Assembly: GCA_910576865.1 (NCBI GenBank)
Contig: CAJTKE010000011.1
Coordinates: 1-64,000, forward strand
Source: an uncultured Oscillibacter sp.
Lineage (GTDB): Bacteria; Bacillota; Clostridia; Oscillospirales; Oscillospiraceae
Reading direction: 5' to 3'
DNA length: 64,000 nucleotides
The position numbers were made by a program, and so were the translations under genes. Positions 31,053 through 40,355 of the stretch are shown here, piece after piece. Position 1 is the stretch's first letter; the number at the start of each line of letters is the position of its first letter. The notes below the pieces were generated by a model. The model saw only the letters and a program-made list of their open reading frames with translations. It was not told the origin of the DNA and did no database searches.

Positions 31053-31095
31053 AAGCCGGCGGGCCCTGTCTCATGGAGACAGGGCCCGCCGGCTT
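31053..31095 (+). terminator. Terminator of the PTS-malQ operon
   Basis: A perfect 20-bp stem (31053-31072 with 31076-31095) around a 3-base loop, closing with TTT. Confidence 0.88.
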
Positions 31096-31127
31096 TCGAT
31101 TCGCCCCGCCCCGGACCCCTTTCTCCG

Positions 31128-31156
31128 TTGACAAGGAGGGGCGGAGATGCTACAAT
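31128..31156 (+). promoter_or_regulatory. Promoter of the aminotransferase gene
   Basis: TTGACA (31128-31133), 17 bp, TACAAT (31151-31156). Confidence 0.82.
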
Positions 31157-31194
31157 ACCCCAAATCAAATCTGATTTTTTGGGAGGACACGACC

Positions 31195-32370
31195 ATGCAG
31201 AGCCTGTCTGAGCGCACCGCCGGCTTCACCGACTCGGTGATCCGCCGCATGACCCGCATCTCCAACCGGTACGGCGCGGTGAACCTCTCCCAGGGCTTCC
31301 CGGACTTCGACCCGCCCCGGGCCATTCTGGACCGGCTGGCGGAGGTCAGCCGGGAGGACTTTCACCAGTACTCCATCACCTGGGGGGCCCAGAATCTCCG
31401 GGAGGCCCTGGCGGAGAAACAGTCCCGTTATATGGGCCTTGATCTGGACCCCAACGGGGAGATCACCGTCACCTGCGGCAGCACGGAGGCCATGATGGCC
31501 GCCATGATGACCGTGGCGGACCCCGGGGACAGGGTGGTCGTCTTCTCCCCCTTCTACGAGAACTACGGGGCGGACACCATCCTCTGCGGGGCGGAGCCCA
31601 TCTACGTGCCCCTGACGCCGCCGGACTTCCGCTTCGACCCGGAGATCCTGGAGGACGCTTTCCGCCTCCGGCCCAAGGCCCTGGTGCTCTGCAACCCCTC
31701 CAATCCCTGCGGCCGGGTCTTCACCCGGGAGGAGCTGGAGGCCATCGCCGCCCTGGCGGAGAAATACGACGCCTACGTCATCACCGACGAGGTCTATGAG
31801 CACATCGTCTACGCCCCCCACCGGCACACCTATTTCGCGACCCTCCCCGGCATGCGGCAGCGGACCATCTCCTGCTCGTCCCTCTCCAAAACCTACTCCA
31901 TCACCGGCTGGCGGCTGGGCTACACCATCGCCCCGCCGGAGATCACGGACCGGATCAAAAAGGTCCACGACTTCCTCACCGTGGGGGCGGCGGCCCCCCT
32001 CCAGGAGGCGGTGATCCCCGGGCTGAAATTCGGACAGGACTACTACGACGGCCTCCTGGCCGAGTACACCCGCAAGCGGGACCTGTTTCTCAAGGGCCTG
32101 GACGACCTCAGGCTGATACATACCACGCCGGAGGGGGCCTATTACGTCCTGCTGGACATCTCGGAGTTCGGCTATGACAGCGACCTCCGGTTCTGCGAGG
32201 TCCTGGCGGAAAAGGTGGGCGTGGGAGCCGTGCCCGGGTCCAGCTTCTTCCGGGAGCCGGTGAACCACCTGATCCGCTTCCACTTCGCCAAGCGGGACGA
32301 GACGCTGCTGGACGCGCTGAACCGCCTGGAGTCCCTGCGGGCGAAGATTCCCCCGGCGGACCGGGCCTGA
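31195..32370 (+). CDS. PLP-dependent class I/II aminotransferase
   Basis: A 391-residue fold-type I aminotransferase. The PLP lysine is in SSLSKTYSITGWRLGY, the ring-nitrogen Asp in YVITDEVYEH, and NPSNPCGRVF and the C-terminal IRFHFAK contact the substrate carboxylate. It most resembles the kynurenine/glutamine or methionine aminotransferase branch (NLSQGFPDFDPP), which often uses glutamine- or aromatic/sulfur-derived substrates. The exact substrate cannot be fixed. I start it at 31195, after GGGAGGAC; the frame opens 16 codons earlier inside the promoter. It is monocistronic. Confidence 0.88.
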   Translation: MQSLSERTAGFTDSVIRRMTRISNRYGAVNLSQGFPDFDPPRAILDRLAEVSREDFHQYSITWGAQNLREALAEKQSRYMGLDLDPNGEITVTCGSTEAMMAAMMTVADPGDRVVVFSPFYENYGADTILCGAEPIYVPLTPPDFRFDPEILEDAFRLRPKALVLCNPSNPCGRVFTREELEAIAALAEKYDAYVITDEVYEHIVYAPHRHTYFATLPGMRQRTISCSSLSKTYSITGWRLGYTIAPPEITDRIKKVHDFLTVGAAAPLQEAVIPGLKFGQDYYDGLLAEYTRKRDLFLKGLDDLRLIHTTPEGAYYVLLDISEFGYDSDLRFCEVLAEKVGVGAVPGSSFFREPVNHLIRFHFAKRDETLLDALNRLESLRAKIPPADRA

Positions 32371-32417
32371 CGTCGGTCCCCCCCGGCACAGGCGGAAAAC
32401 CAGGCAAATTTGACGCA

Positions 32418-32446
32418 TTGCAAAACACTCCGGCATCCTTTATAAT
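32418..32446 (+). promoter_or_regulatory. Promoter of the citrate synthase operon
   Basis: TTGCAA (32418-32423), 17 bp, TATAAT (32441-32446), 35 bases before the ATG. Confidence 0.75.
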
Positions 32447-32481
32447 ACATGGCAAGAAATCTTTAAAGGCGGTTTCCAGAT

Positions 32482-33888
32482 ATGTCTTACAAAACCGAGC
32501 GCGACCTGCACCGGATGCTCCGCCACCAGGAGCTGATTGAGTCCTCGCTCTCCTTCGTCAGCGGGTCCGAGGACTTCATCCGGGACAACGACATCTTCCC
32601 CTCCGGCCGGACCGACAGCGACGTGATGCGGGGCCTCCGGTATCCCAACGGAACCGGCGTCATCGCCGGCGTCACCAGCATCGGCGACGTGGACGGCTAC
32701 GACCTGAAGAACGGGGAAAAGATTCCCCGGAAGGGCCGGCTCTTCTACCGGGGCATCAGCATTGAAGATCTGATTCAAAGCTGCATCCGGGAGGACCGTT
32801 TCGGCTTCGAGGAGACGGTGTACCTCCTCCTCTTCGGCCAGCTGCCCACGGCCTCCCAGCTGGAGGACTTCCGGGTCCTCATGGCCCGGTGGAGCCAGCT
32901 CCCCGGCTACTTCTCCGAGGACATGATCCTCCGCTCCCCCAACAAGAACATCATGAACAAGCTGGCCAGCTGCATCCTGGCCCTCCACTCCCACGACGGG
33001 GAGGCGGAGAACATGACGCTGGAGAACGAGCTCTTCAAGTCCTTCCGCATGGTGGCCCGGACCCCCACCATCGTGGCCCACTCCTACGCCGCCAAGCGGC
33101 ACTACTTCGACAAGGACAGCCTCTATCTCCACCGGCCCAGGACGGACCTGAGCGTGGCCCAGAACTTCCTCTACACCCTGCGCAAGGACTCGAAATTCGA
33201 CGACGACGAGGCCAAGCTCCTGGACCTGTGCATGATCCTCCACGCGGAGCACGGTGGCGGCAACAACTCCACCTTCGCCTGCCGGGTCCTCACCTCCACC
33301 GGGACGGACTTCTACTCCGCCATCGCCGCCGCCGTGGGATCCCTGAAGGGCTTCCGCCACGGCGGGGCCAACATCAAGGTGGTGGAGATGATGCGCTATC
33401 TCCGGAACGCCGTCCGGGACTGGAAGGACGACGGCCAGGTGAAGGACCAGCTGGTCCGCATCCTCAACCGGGACCTGGGGGACGGCACAGGGCTGATTTA
33501 CGGCATGGGCCACGCGGTCTACACCCTCTCGGACCCCCGGGCGGAAATCCTCAAGCAGTTTTCCCGCCGTCTTGCGGAGAAGCGGGGCATGGTGGACCAG
33601 CTGGACCTCATCGAGTCCGTGGAGCGTCTGGCGCCCCAGGTCTTCCAGGAGGTCCGGGGCATCGACAAGCCCATCTGCGCCAACGTGGATTTGTACTCCG
33701 GCTTCGTGTACCGGCTGCTGAGCATCCCCACGGATCTGTACACCGCCATTTTCGCCAGCGCCCGCATGGCCGGCTGGTGCGCCCACCGCATGGAGGAGTG
33801 CTGCGCCGGCGACCCGCGGATCATCCGCCCCGCCTACAAAACGATCTGCAAGCGGGCGCCCTACGTGCCCCTGGCGGACCGAGGATAA
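32482..33888 (+). CDS. Citrate synthase
   Basis: A 468-residue citrate synthase that condenses acetyl-CoA and oxaloacetate. The catalytic residues are visible: His in LHAEHGGGNNSTF, His in GMGHAVYTLSDPR, and Asp in CANVDLYSGFVYRLL. An N-terminal extension of roughly 70 residues before the LFYRGISIEDL motif makes it longer than the 370-430 of most bacterial forms. It is first of a three-gene operon with aconitase and isocitrate dehydrogenase. In fermenting clostridia this branch mainly makes 2-oxoglutarate for glutamate. Confidence 0.93.
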   Translation: MSYKTERDLHRMLRHQELIESSLSFVSGSEDFIRDNDIFPSGRTDSDVMRGLRYPNGTGVIAGVTSIGDVDGYDLKNGEKIPRKGRLFYRGISIEDLIQSCIREDRFGFEETVYLLLFGQLPTASQLEDFRVLMARWSQLPGYFSEDMILRSPNKNIMNKLASCILALHSHDGEAENMTLENELFKSFRMVARTPTIVAHSYAAKRHYFDKDSLYLHRPRTDLSVAQNFLYTLRKDSKFDDDEAKLLDLCMILHAEHGGGNNSTFACRVLTSTGTDFYSAIAAAVGSLKGFRHGGANIKVVEMMRYLRNAVRDWKDDGQVKDQLVRILNRDLGDGTGLIYGMGHAVYTLSDPRAEILKQFSRRLAEKRGMVDQLDLIESVERLAPQVFQEVRGIDKPICANVDLYSGFVYRLLSIPTDLYTAIFASARMAGWCAHRMEECCAGDPRIIRPAYKTICKRAPYVPLADRG

Positions 33889-33906
33889 TTTCAGGAGGTT
33901 TCGGCT

Positions 33907-36138
33907 ATGATCACTCTTCACGACAACGGCGTCTTCCTTTCCCATGGCGCGCTTCAAACCGCCGCCCCCGTCTCCCCCGCCGAGGGCCGGGAACGGACCC
34001 TGGCCTGGAGCATCCTCCAGGCCCACAGCGTCTCCGGGGACCCCGAAAAGCTCCAGGTCCGCTTCGACGCCATGGCCAGCCACGACATCACCTACGTGGG
34101 CATCATCCAGCAGGCCCGGGCCTCCGGCATGCGGGAGTTCCCCATTCCCTACGCCCTGACCAACTGCCACAACTCCCTCTGCGCCGTGGGAGGCACCATC
34201 AATGAGGACGACCACGTCTTCGGCCTCTCCGCCGCCCGGAAGTACGGCGGCATCTATGTCCCCGCCAACCAGAGCGTCATTCACTCCTACGCCCGGGAGC
34301 AGCTGGCGGGCTGCGGGAAGATGATCCTGGGCTCCGACTCCCACACCCGCTACGGCGCCCTGGGGACCATGGCCGTGGGCGAGGGCGGGCCGGAGCTTGC
34401 CAAGCAGCTTCTGAAAAACACCTGGGACGTGCCCTATCCCAAGGTGGTCCTGGTCTACCTCACCGGCGCGCCGAAGCGGGGCGTGGGGCCCCACGACGTG
34501 GCCATCGCTCTGGTGAAAGCCACCTTCGAGAGCGGTTTTGTGAACAACTGCGTCCTGGAGTTCGCCGGGCCCGGCGTCGCCGGCCTGCCCATTGACTTCC
34601 GGAACGGCATTGACGTCATGACCACCGAGACCACCTGCCTCTCCTCCATCTGGGAGACCGACGGGGAGACCCGGGGCTTCTACGAGGCCCACGGCCGGGG
34701 GGCGGAGTACCAGGAGCTCCATCCCGGCGACTTCGCGTACTACGACAAGTACATCGAGCTGGACCTGTCCCGGGTGGAGCCCATGATCGCCCTGCCCTTC
34801 CACCCCTCCAACGCCTGGACTATCCGGGAGTTTTTGGACAATGCCTCCGACATTCTGGCGAAGGTGGAGGCCGACGCCGGTCAGCGCTGGCCCAAGGCCA
34901 AGGTGGACCTCCTTCAGAAAATCCACGACGGCGGCGTCTGGGCGGACCAGGGGGTCATCGCCGGCTGCGCCGGAGGACTCTTTGACAACATCACCGAGGC
35001 GGCGGACATCCTCCGGGGTGAAAGCTGCGGAGACGGGTACTTCACCCTGGACGTGTACCCCACCAGCATCCCCGTCAGCCTGGAGCTGACGAAGATCGGG
35101 GCCACGGCGGACCTGCTGCGGAGCGGCGCGGTCATCAAGCCCAGCTTCTGCGGGCCCTGCTTCGGCGCGGGGGACGTGCCCGCCCACAATGGGCTCAGCC
35201 TCCGGCACACCACCCGGAACTTCCCCAACCGGGAGGGCTCCAAGCCCGGCGAGGGCCAGTTCGCCGCCGTGTGCCTGATGGACGCCCGGTCCATCGCCGC
35301 CACGGCCCGGAACGGCGGAAAAATCACCCCCGCCACGGACGTCGGCTATGAGCCTGTCCGGCACGCCTACCACTTCGACCAGGGCGTCTATGAGAAACGG
35401 GTCTACAACGGCTTCGGCCATCCCCGGCCGGAGGAGGAGCTGATCCTGGGCCCCAACATCACCGACTGGCCCAAGATGCGGCCCCTGGCGGAGAACCTGC
35501 TGGTGGAGCTGGCGGCGGTCCTCCGGGACCCGGTGACCACCACCGACGAGCTGATCCCCTCCGGGGAGACCTCCTCCTACCGCTCCAACCCCCTGCGGCT
35601 GGCGGAGTTCACCCTCTCCCGCCGGGAGCCCGCCTACGTGGGCCGGGCCAAGGCCGCGGCGGAGATGGAGGCCAGGCGCATTGCCGGAGAGACGCCGGAG
35701 AGGCTGCAAAAGCTGCTGGACCGGGCCGGGGCCAAGGCCGGGAACACCCAGTTCGGCTCCTGCGTTTTCGCCAACCGGCCCGGCGACGGCTCCGCCCGGG
35801 AGCAGGCCGCCAGCTGCCAGAAGGTGCTGGGGGGCTTCGCCAACATCTGCTACGCCTTCGCCACCAAGCGCTACCGCTCCAACTGCGTCAACTGGGGCAT
35901 CCTGCCCTTCACCCTGGACGAGGGGGCGGCGTTCCCCTATGAGGCGGGGGACTGCGTGTTCGTCCCCAATATCCGCGCCGCCATCCAGGAGGGCCGGGAG
36001 GACCTCCCCGCCAAGGTTTTGAAGGCGGACGGCGGCGAGGAGGAAATTCTGCTTCATGTCCGGGGCCTGACGGCGGAGGAGAAGGAGATCATCCTGGACG
36101 GCTGTCTCATGAACTACTACGCCAAGCGGGCGAATTGA
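33907..36138 (+). CDS. Aconitase/hydratase family protein
   Basis: A 743-residue member of the aconitase superfamily that should isomerise citrate to isocitrate with a 4Fe-4S cluster. Visible parts are GSDSHTRYGALGTMAVGEGG, the cluster Cys pair in KPSFCGPCFGAGDVP, and a C-terminal swivel region with FGSCVFANRPGDGS and CVNWGILPF. It differs from classical AcnA/AcnB in length and local sequence, a form common in clostridia and often annotated only as hydratase. Position between citrate synthase and IDH genes supports aconitase function. The ribosome site CAGGAGGTTT precedes the ATG. Confidence 0.88.
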   Translation: MITLHDNGVFLSHGALQTAAPVSPAEGRERTLAWSILQAHSVSGDPEKLQVRFDAMASHDITYVGIIQQARASGMREFPIPYALTNCHNSLCAVGGTINEDDHVFGLSAARKYGGIYVPANQSVIHSYAREQLAGCGKMILGSDSHTRYGALGTMAVGEGGPELAKQLLKNTWDVPYPKVVLVYLTGAPKRGVGPHDVAIALVKATFESGFVNNCVLEFAGPGVAGLPIDFRNGIDVMTTETTCLSSIWETDGETRGFYEAHGRGAEYQELHPGDFAYYDKYIELDLSRVEPMIALPFHPSNAWTIREFLDNASDILAKVEADAGQRWPKAKVDLLQKIHDGGVWADQGVIAGCAGGLFDNITEAADILRGESCGDGYFTLDVYPTSIPVSLELTKIGATADLLRSGAVIKPSFCGPCFGAGDVPAHNGLSLRHTTRNFPNREGSKPGEGQFAAVCLMDARSIAATARNGGKITPATDVGYEPVRHAYHFDQGVYEKRVYNGFGHPRPEEELILGPNITDWPKMRPLAENLLVELAAVLRDPVTTTDELIPSGETSSYRSNPLRLAEFTLSRREPAYVGRAKAAAEMEARRIAGETPERLQKLLDRAGAKAGNTQFGSCVFANRPGDGSAREQAASCQKVLGGFANICYAFATKRYRSNCVNWGILPFTLDEGAAFPYEAGDCVFVPNIRAAIQEGREDLPAKVLKADGGEEEILLHVRGLTAEEKEIILDGCLMNYYAKRAN

Positions 36139-36151
36139 CGGGAGGCGCTTT

Positions 36152-37354
36152 ATGGAAAAGATCAAAATGACCACTCCCCTGGTGGAGATGGACGGGGACG
36201 AGATGACCCGGGTCCTCTGGGGCATGATCAAGGAAACGCTCATCCTGCCCTATGTGGACCTGAAAACCGAGTATTACGACCTGGGTCTCCTGAGCCGGAA
36301 CGCCACAAAGGACCAGATCACCGTGGACGCCGCCCTGGCCACCAAGCGCCTGGGCGTGGCGGTGAAGTGCGCCACCATCACCCCCAACAAACAGCGCATG
36401 GAGGAGTACCCGGAGCTGACGGAGATGTGGAAGTCCCCCAACGGCACCATCCGGGCCATCCTGGACGGCACGGCCTTCCGGGCCCCCATCGTCCTGCCCT
36501 GCATCAAGCCGGTGGTGAAGAACTGGGAAAAACCCATCACCATCGCCCGGCACGCCTACGGGGACATGTACAAGGCCGTGGACATGACCACGGAGGAGCC
36601 GGGAACGGCCACCCTGACCTTCAAGGGCGAGAGCGGGGCGGAAAAAACCCTGACCGTCCAGACCGTGAACGGCCCCGCCGTCTGGCAGGGACAGCACAAC
36701 CTGGAGAGCAGCATCCGGGCCTTCGCCCGCTCCTGCTTCCAGTACGCCCTGAGCCAGAAGCAGGACCTGTGGTTCTCCACCAAGGACACCATCGCCAAGG
36801 TCTACGACGGGGAGTTCAAGCGGATTTTTGAGGAGGAGTACGAGTCCTCCTGCAAGGCGGAATTTGAAAAAGCCGGTATCACCTACTTCTACACCCTCAT
36901 TGACGACGCCGTGGCCCGGGTCATCCGGTCCAAGGGCGGCTTCATCTGGGCGCTGAAAAACTACGACGGGGACGTGATGAGCGACATGGTCGCCGCCGCC
37001 TTCGGCAGCCTTGCCATGATGACCTCCGTCCTGGTCTCCCCCGACGGCACCATGGAGTTCGAGGCCTCCCACGGCACCGTCACCCGGCATTACTACCGCT
37101 ATCTCAAGGGGGAGAGCACCTCCACCAACCCCATGGCCACCATCTTCGCCTGGTCCGGGGCCCTGAAGCGCCGGGGCGAGCTGGACAGCCTTCCCGAGCT
37201 GGTCCGCTTCGGCGAGCGGCTGGAGGCGGCGTCCCTGAAAACCCTGGAGGACGGGATCATGACCCGTGACCTCCTCCCCCTGGTGGAGCCCGGGTTCCAG
37301 GCCCGGGGCGTGGACAGCGGGGAATTTCTGGAGGCCATCGCGGCGCGCCTTTGA
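36152..37354 (+). CDS. NADP-type isocitrate dehydrogenase, eukaryote-like subfamily
   Basis: A 400-residue enzyme that oxidises isocitrate to 2-oxoglutarate and CO2. It opens with PLVEMDGDEMTRVLW, the hallmark of the homodimeric eukaryote-like NADP-IDH group, rather than the E. coli Icd type. Other motifs are KSPNGTIRAILDGTAFRAPI, the metal-binding region YFYTLIDDAVA and KNYDGDVMSDMVAAAFGSLAMM, and the cofactor site EASHGTVTRHY. It follows the aconitase gene after 13 bp and closes the operon. Its product feeds GltBD encoded about 20 kb away. Confidence 0.93.
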   Translation: MEKIKMTTPLVEMDGDEMTRVLWGMIKETLILPYVDLKTEYYDLGLLSRNATKDQITVDAALATKRLGVAVKCATITPNKQRMEEYPELTEMWKSPNGTIRAILDGTAFRAPIVLPCIKPVVKNWEKPITIARHAYGDMYKAVDMTTEEPGTATLTFKGESGAEKTLTVQTVNGPAVWQGQHNLESSIRAFARSCFQYALSQKQDLWFSTKDTIAKVYDGEFKRIFEEEYESSCKAEFEKAGITYFYTLIDDAVARVIRSKGGFIWALKNYDGDVMSDMVAAAFGSLAMMTSVLVSPDGTMEFEASHGTVTRHYYRYLKGESTSTNPMATIFAWSGALKRRGELDSLPELVRFGERLEAASLKTLEDGIMTRDLLPLVEPGFQARGVDSGEFLEAIAARL

Positions 37355-37368
37355 AAAAACGAAGCCGG

Positions 37369-37400
37369 AAACGGCGGCGGCTCATGCCGCCGCCGTTTTT
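37369..37400 (+). terminator. Terminator of the citrate-to-oxoglutarate operon
   Basis: A perfect 13-bp stem (37369-37381 with 37386-37398) with a TCAT loop and a run of five T. Confidence 0.9.
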
Positions 37401-37461
37401 CAAGGTTTCCGCGCCTCCGGCAAAAACCCGGCCTGAAACGGCATGAACCACGCTCCACGCC

Positions 37462-37489
37462 TTGACTTTTCCCCACGAAGGTGTATAAT
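37462..37489 (+). promoter_or_regulatory. Promoter of the surface acyltransferase cluster
   Basis: TTGACT (37462-37467), 16 bp, TATAAT (37484-37489). It probably drives at least the AlgI- and AlgJ-like genes. Confidence 0.7.
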
Positions 37490-37554
37490 CTTCATAGATT
37501 CGACATATTTTTCGCCCCGCCGGCGGGGATTCATCTATCGGAGTTGGTGTTCGC

Positions 37555-38946
37555 ATGGCCTTTCATTCCGCGCCTTTTCTGTTTTTCTTCTTTCCGGCGG
37601 CGTGGCTGCTCAGCCTGACGGTCTCCGGCAGGGGGAAACAATATGTGCTCATCGCCGTCAGTCTGGCCTTCTACGCCTGCGGCCAGTGGCAGGGGCTCCC
37701 CTTTCTGCTGCTGTCCGCCGCCGTGAGCTGCGCTGCCGGTTTTTTCATGCCCAGAGTCCGGGCCCGGAAGACGCTGCTGGCCGCGGCGCTGGTTTTCCAC
37801 CTCCTGCTGCTGGGAATCTTCAAGTACCTGGACTTCTTCACCGGAAGCCTGAACCGCCTGCTGGGAACGGGGCTTCCGGCGGCGGGGCTGCTGCCGCCCC
37901 TGGGCGTGTCCTTCTTCACCTTCAAATCCATATCCTACGTCATCGACGTCTACCGGGATGAAACCGCCCGGGCCCGGCGCTTTTCCGATGTGCTGCTCTA
38001 CATCTCCTTCTTCCCCCAGGTGGTCTCCGGCCCCATCTCCCGCTTCGGACAGTTCGCCCAGGGGCTGGACGCCCCCCGGCCCGACGCGGCCCGGTGCGCC
38101 CGGGGCCTCCGGCGCTTCACCGTGGGCTTCGCCAAGAAGGCCCTGATCTCCGAAATGGCCGCTACGGTGGTGAACACCGCCTTCTCCCTGGGGAACGGCC
38201 TGGACTTTCGGTTGGCTTGGCTGGGGGCCGCCGCCTACACCCTGCAGATTTACTTCGACTTCTCCGGCTACAGCGACATGGCCATCGGCCTGGGGAACCT
38301 CTTCGGCTTCGAGACGCCGGAGAACTTCGACTACCCGTATATCTCCGCCTCCATCACCGAGTTCTGGCGGCGGTGGCACCTGTCCCTCTCCCTCTGGTTC
38401 CGGGACTACCTGTACATCCCCCTGGGCGGCGGACGGCGGGGCACGGGACGGAAGTGCTTCAACAAAGCGGTCGTCTTCCTGCTCTGCGGCCTGTGGCACG
38501 GGGCCAGCTGGACCTTTGTCCTCTGGGGCGCGTGGCACGGGCTCCTCTCCGCCGTGGAGAGCGCCCTGCCCATGAAGAAGCTCCAGGAGAGGCCCCTGGG
38601 CCGATGCCTGGGGCACGTGTACACATTGCTGGCGGTGTGCGTGGGCTTCGTGGTCTTCCGGGCGGCTTCCGTTCCGGAGGCCCTGACGGTGCTCCGGGCC
38701 ATGTTCACCGGCTTCGCCCCCTCCCCCGCCTCCACCCTGGCCCTGGAGCGGATCAGCCCGGCGGTGTGGTGCGCCCTGGGGGCGGGCGTCGTGGGAAGCC
38801 TCCCCCTGGGGCCCTGGCTGAAACGCCGGATAGGCGGCGGATGGCTGGAGTTCTCCTCCTTCGCCGGGGCGGCGGCCCTCTTCGTCCTCTGCCTTCTGGC
38901 GGCGGCGGGCAGCAGCTTCCAGCCCTTCATCTACGCCCAGTTCTGA
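37555..38946 (+). CDS. MBOAT O-acyltransferase, AlgI-like
   Basis: A 463-residue polytopic membrane protein of the MBOAT family, which carries acyl groups across the membrane to polysaccharides or teichoic acid. The family core is clear: FPQVVSGPISRFGQF, IYFDFSGYSDMAIGLG, ITEFWRRWHLSLSLWFRDYLY and the catalytic His in LCGLWHGASWTFVLWGAWHG. About ten to twelve helices are predicted. It is followed after 11 bp by an AlgJ/AlgX-like partner, the usual pairing for polysaccharide O-acetylation. The acceptor polymer is not known, as no polysaccharide synthesis genes are in view. Confidence 0.92.
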   Translation: MAFHSAPFLFFFFPAAWLLSLTVSGRGKQYVLIAVSLAFYACGQWQGLPFLLLSAAVSCAAGFFMPRVRARKTLLAAALVFHLLLLGIFKYLDFFTGSLNRLLGTGLPAAGLLPPLGVSFFTFKSISYVIDVYRDETARARRFSDVLLYISFFPQVVSGPISRFGQFAQGLDAPRPDAARCARGLRRFTVGFAKKALISEMAATVVNTAFSLGNGLDFRLAWLGAAAYTLQIYFDFSGYSDMAIGLGNLFGFETPENFDYPYISASITEFWRRWHLSLSLWFRDYLYIPLGGGRRGTGRKCFNKAVVFLLCGLWHGASWTFVLWGAWHGLLSAVESALPMKKLQERPLGRCLGHVYTLLAVCVGFVVFRAASVPEALTVLRAMFTGFAPSPASTLALERISPAVWCALGAGVVGSLPLGPWLKRRIGGGWLEFSSFAGAAALFVLCLLAAAGSSFQPFIYAQF

Positions 38947-38957
38947 GAGGTGCCGCC

Positions 38958-40319
38958 ATGAAAAAGAACCTTCCCTACGCCGCCTTTACGGCGCTCATCC
39001 TGCTGCTGTGCCTGATTCCCTCCCTGGGAATGCTCCTGCCCAAAGAGGAAAGCGGGGCCGGCGGCAATCAGACTCTCTCCCGGGCCCCCTCCCTCCGGGA
39101 CCCGGAGGGGCACTGGAACGCCAATTACCTGTCCCGGATGCAGGACTACCTGGGGGACAACTTCCACCTCCGGCAGGAGATGATCACCTCCTGGTCCGCC
39201 CTGAACGTCAAGGTCTTTGGGAGCTCCATCACCGAGGACGTGGTGCTGGGCTCGGAGGGCTGGCTCTACTTCGCCGACACCCTGCCGGACTACGTGGGGC
39301 TGGACCCCATGACAGACCGGGAGATTTTCTCCGCCGCCCGGAATCTGGCGCTGATACAGGAGTACTGCGAGAGCCGGGGGGCCAAGTTCCTCTTCACCGT
39401 GGCCCCCAATAAAAACTCTCTCTATTGGGCCAATATGCCGGACCTCACCCTTCCCTCCGCCCGCAAGCCCCGGGACGCGAAGCGGCTGGCGGAGGCCCTG
39501 GCGGAGCAGGGTGTGGACTATCTGAATTGCTTTTCCCTCTTCCGGAACCAGGAGGAAACCCTGTACTTCAAGACCGACTCCCACTGGACCAGCAAGGGCG
39601 CGGCCCTGGCCGCCGACGCGGTGAACGAGGCCTTGGGCCGGGCTTCCGGCTATTTCGACGGCCCCTTCACCTCCGAGGAGGTCCACAAGGGGGACCTTTA
39701 CGACATGCTCTACCCCGCCGGGGACGGTCTGGAAGCGGACCAGGTCTACGGCGGCGGCCTGACCGTAGAATACGACGTTCCCATCCGCTCGGCGGAGAAC
39801 CTGACCATCATGACCCATGGCGGCGGGGAGGGGTCCCTGGTGATGTTCCGGGACTCCTTCGGGAACAACCTCTACCCCTATCTGGCGGACAGCTTTGACG
39901 CGGCCCTGTTCTCCCGATCCATGCCCTACCGGCTGGACCTGGTGGAGCAGCGGGAGGCGGACTATGTGGTGGCGGAGCTGGTGGAGCGGAACCTCCGGTA
40001 TCTCATCCAGAACGTCCCCGTCATGCCCGCCCCTCGGCGGGAGCTGCCGGGGGACTTTACCGTCTATGGAAGCGGCGTGCGCTTTGACGCGGCGCCCTCG
40101 GAGGACTTGCCGGGCTATGTCCTGGTCACCGGCCCCTCGGCACTTGCGGGCCGGGAGCTCCCGGAGGCGATGACGGATTCTCCGGCGCTGGTCTCGGCCT
40201 CGGACGGAAATTACTATGAGGCGTTCCTCCTGGAGGACGGGGCCATGGGCCTCTATCTCCCGGAGGGCGTCCAGCCCCTGGGCCTCGCCCGTCGCAGCCC
40301 GAAGGCCCCGGGCCTCTGA
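38958..40319 (+). CDS. AlgJ/AlgX-like SGNH acetyltransferase partner
   Basis: A 453-residue protein with one N-terminal membrane helix (about 6-25) and an extracellular SGNH-hydrolase-like domain. The likely catalytic pieces are FKTDSHWTSKG (Asp-x-His) and MFRDSFGNN (Ser). The family receives acetyl groups from its MBOAT partner and attaches them to a polymer outside the membrane. The ATG at 38958 has GAGAGGTG upstream, and the gene is 11 bp from the AlgI-like gene. The last 80 residues have no assigned fold. Confidence 0.87.
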   Translation: MKKNLPYAAFTALILLLCLIPSLGMLLPKEESGAGGNQTLSRAPSLRDPEGHWNANYLSRMQDYLGDNFHLRQEMITSWSALNVKVFGSSITEDVVLGSEGWLYFADTLPDYVGLDPMTDREIFSAARNLALIQEYCESRGAKFLFTVAPNKNSLYWANMPDLTLPSARKPRDAKRLAEALAEQGVDYLNCFSLFRNQEETLYFKTDSHWTSKGAALAADAVNEALGRASGYFDGPFTSEEVHKGDLYDMLYPAGDGLEADQVYGGGLTVEYDVPIRSAENLTIMTHGGGEGSLVMFRDSFGNNLYPYLADSFDAALFSRSMPYRLDLVEQREADYVVAELVERNLRYLIQNVPVMPAPRRELPGDFTVYGSGVRFDAAPSEDLPGYVLVTGPSALAGRELPEAMTDSPALVSASDGNYYEAFLLEDGAMGLYLPEGVQPLGLARRSPKAPGL

Positions 40320-40355
40320 CACCGCGCACAGATCAGATTAAAGGAGAAAACAAGC

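Noticed and set aside
32440..36243. A 1267-codon open frame opposite citrate synthase and aconitase genes
   Set aside because: It has the same shadow composition and no motifs, and it runs through the promoter of the operon.
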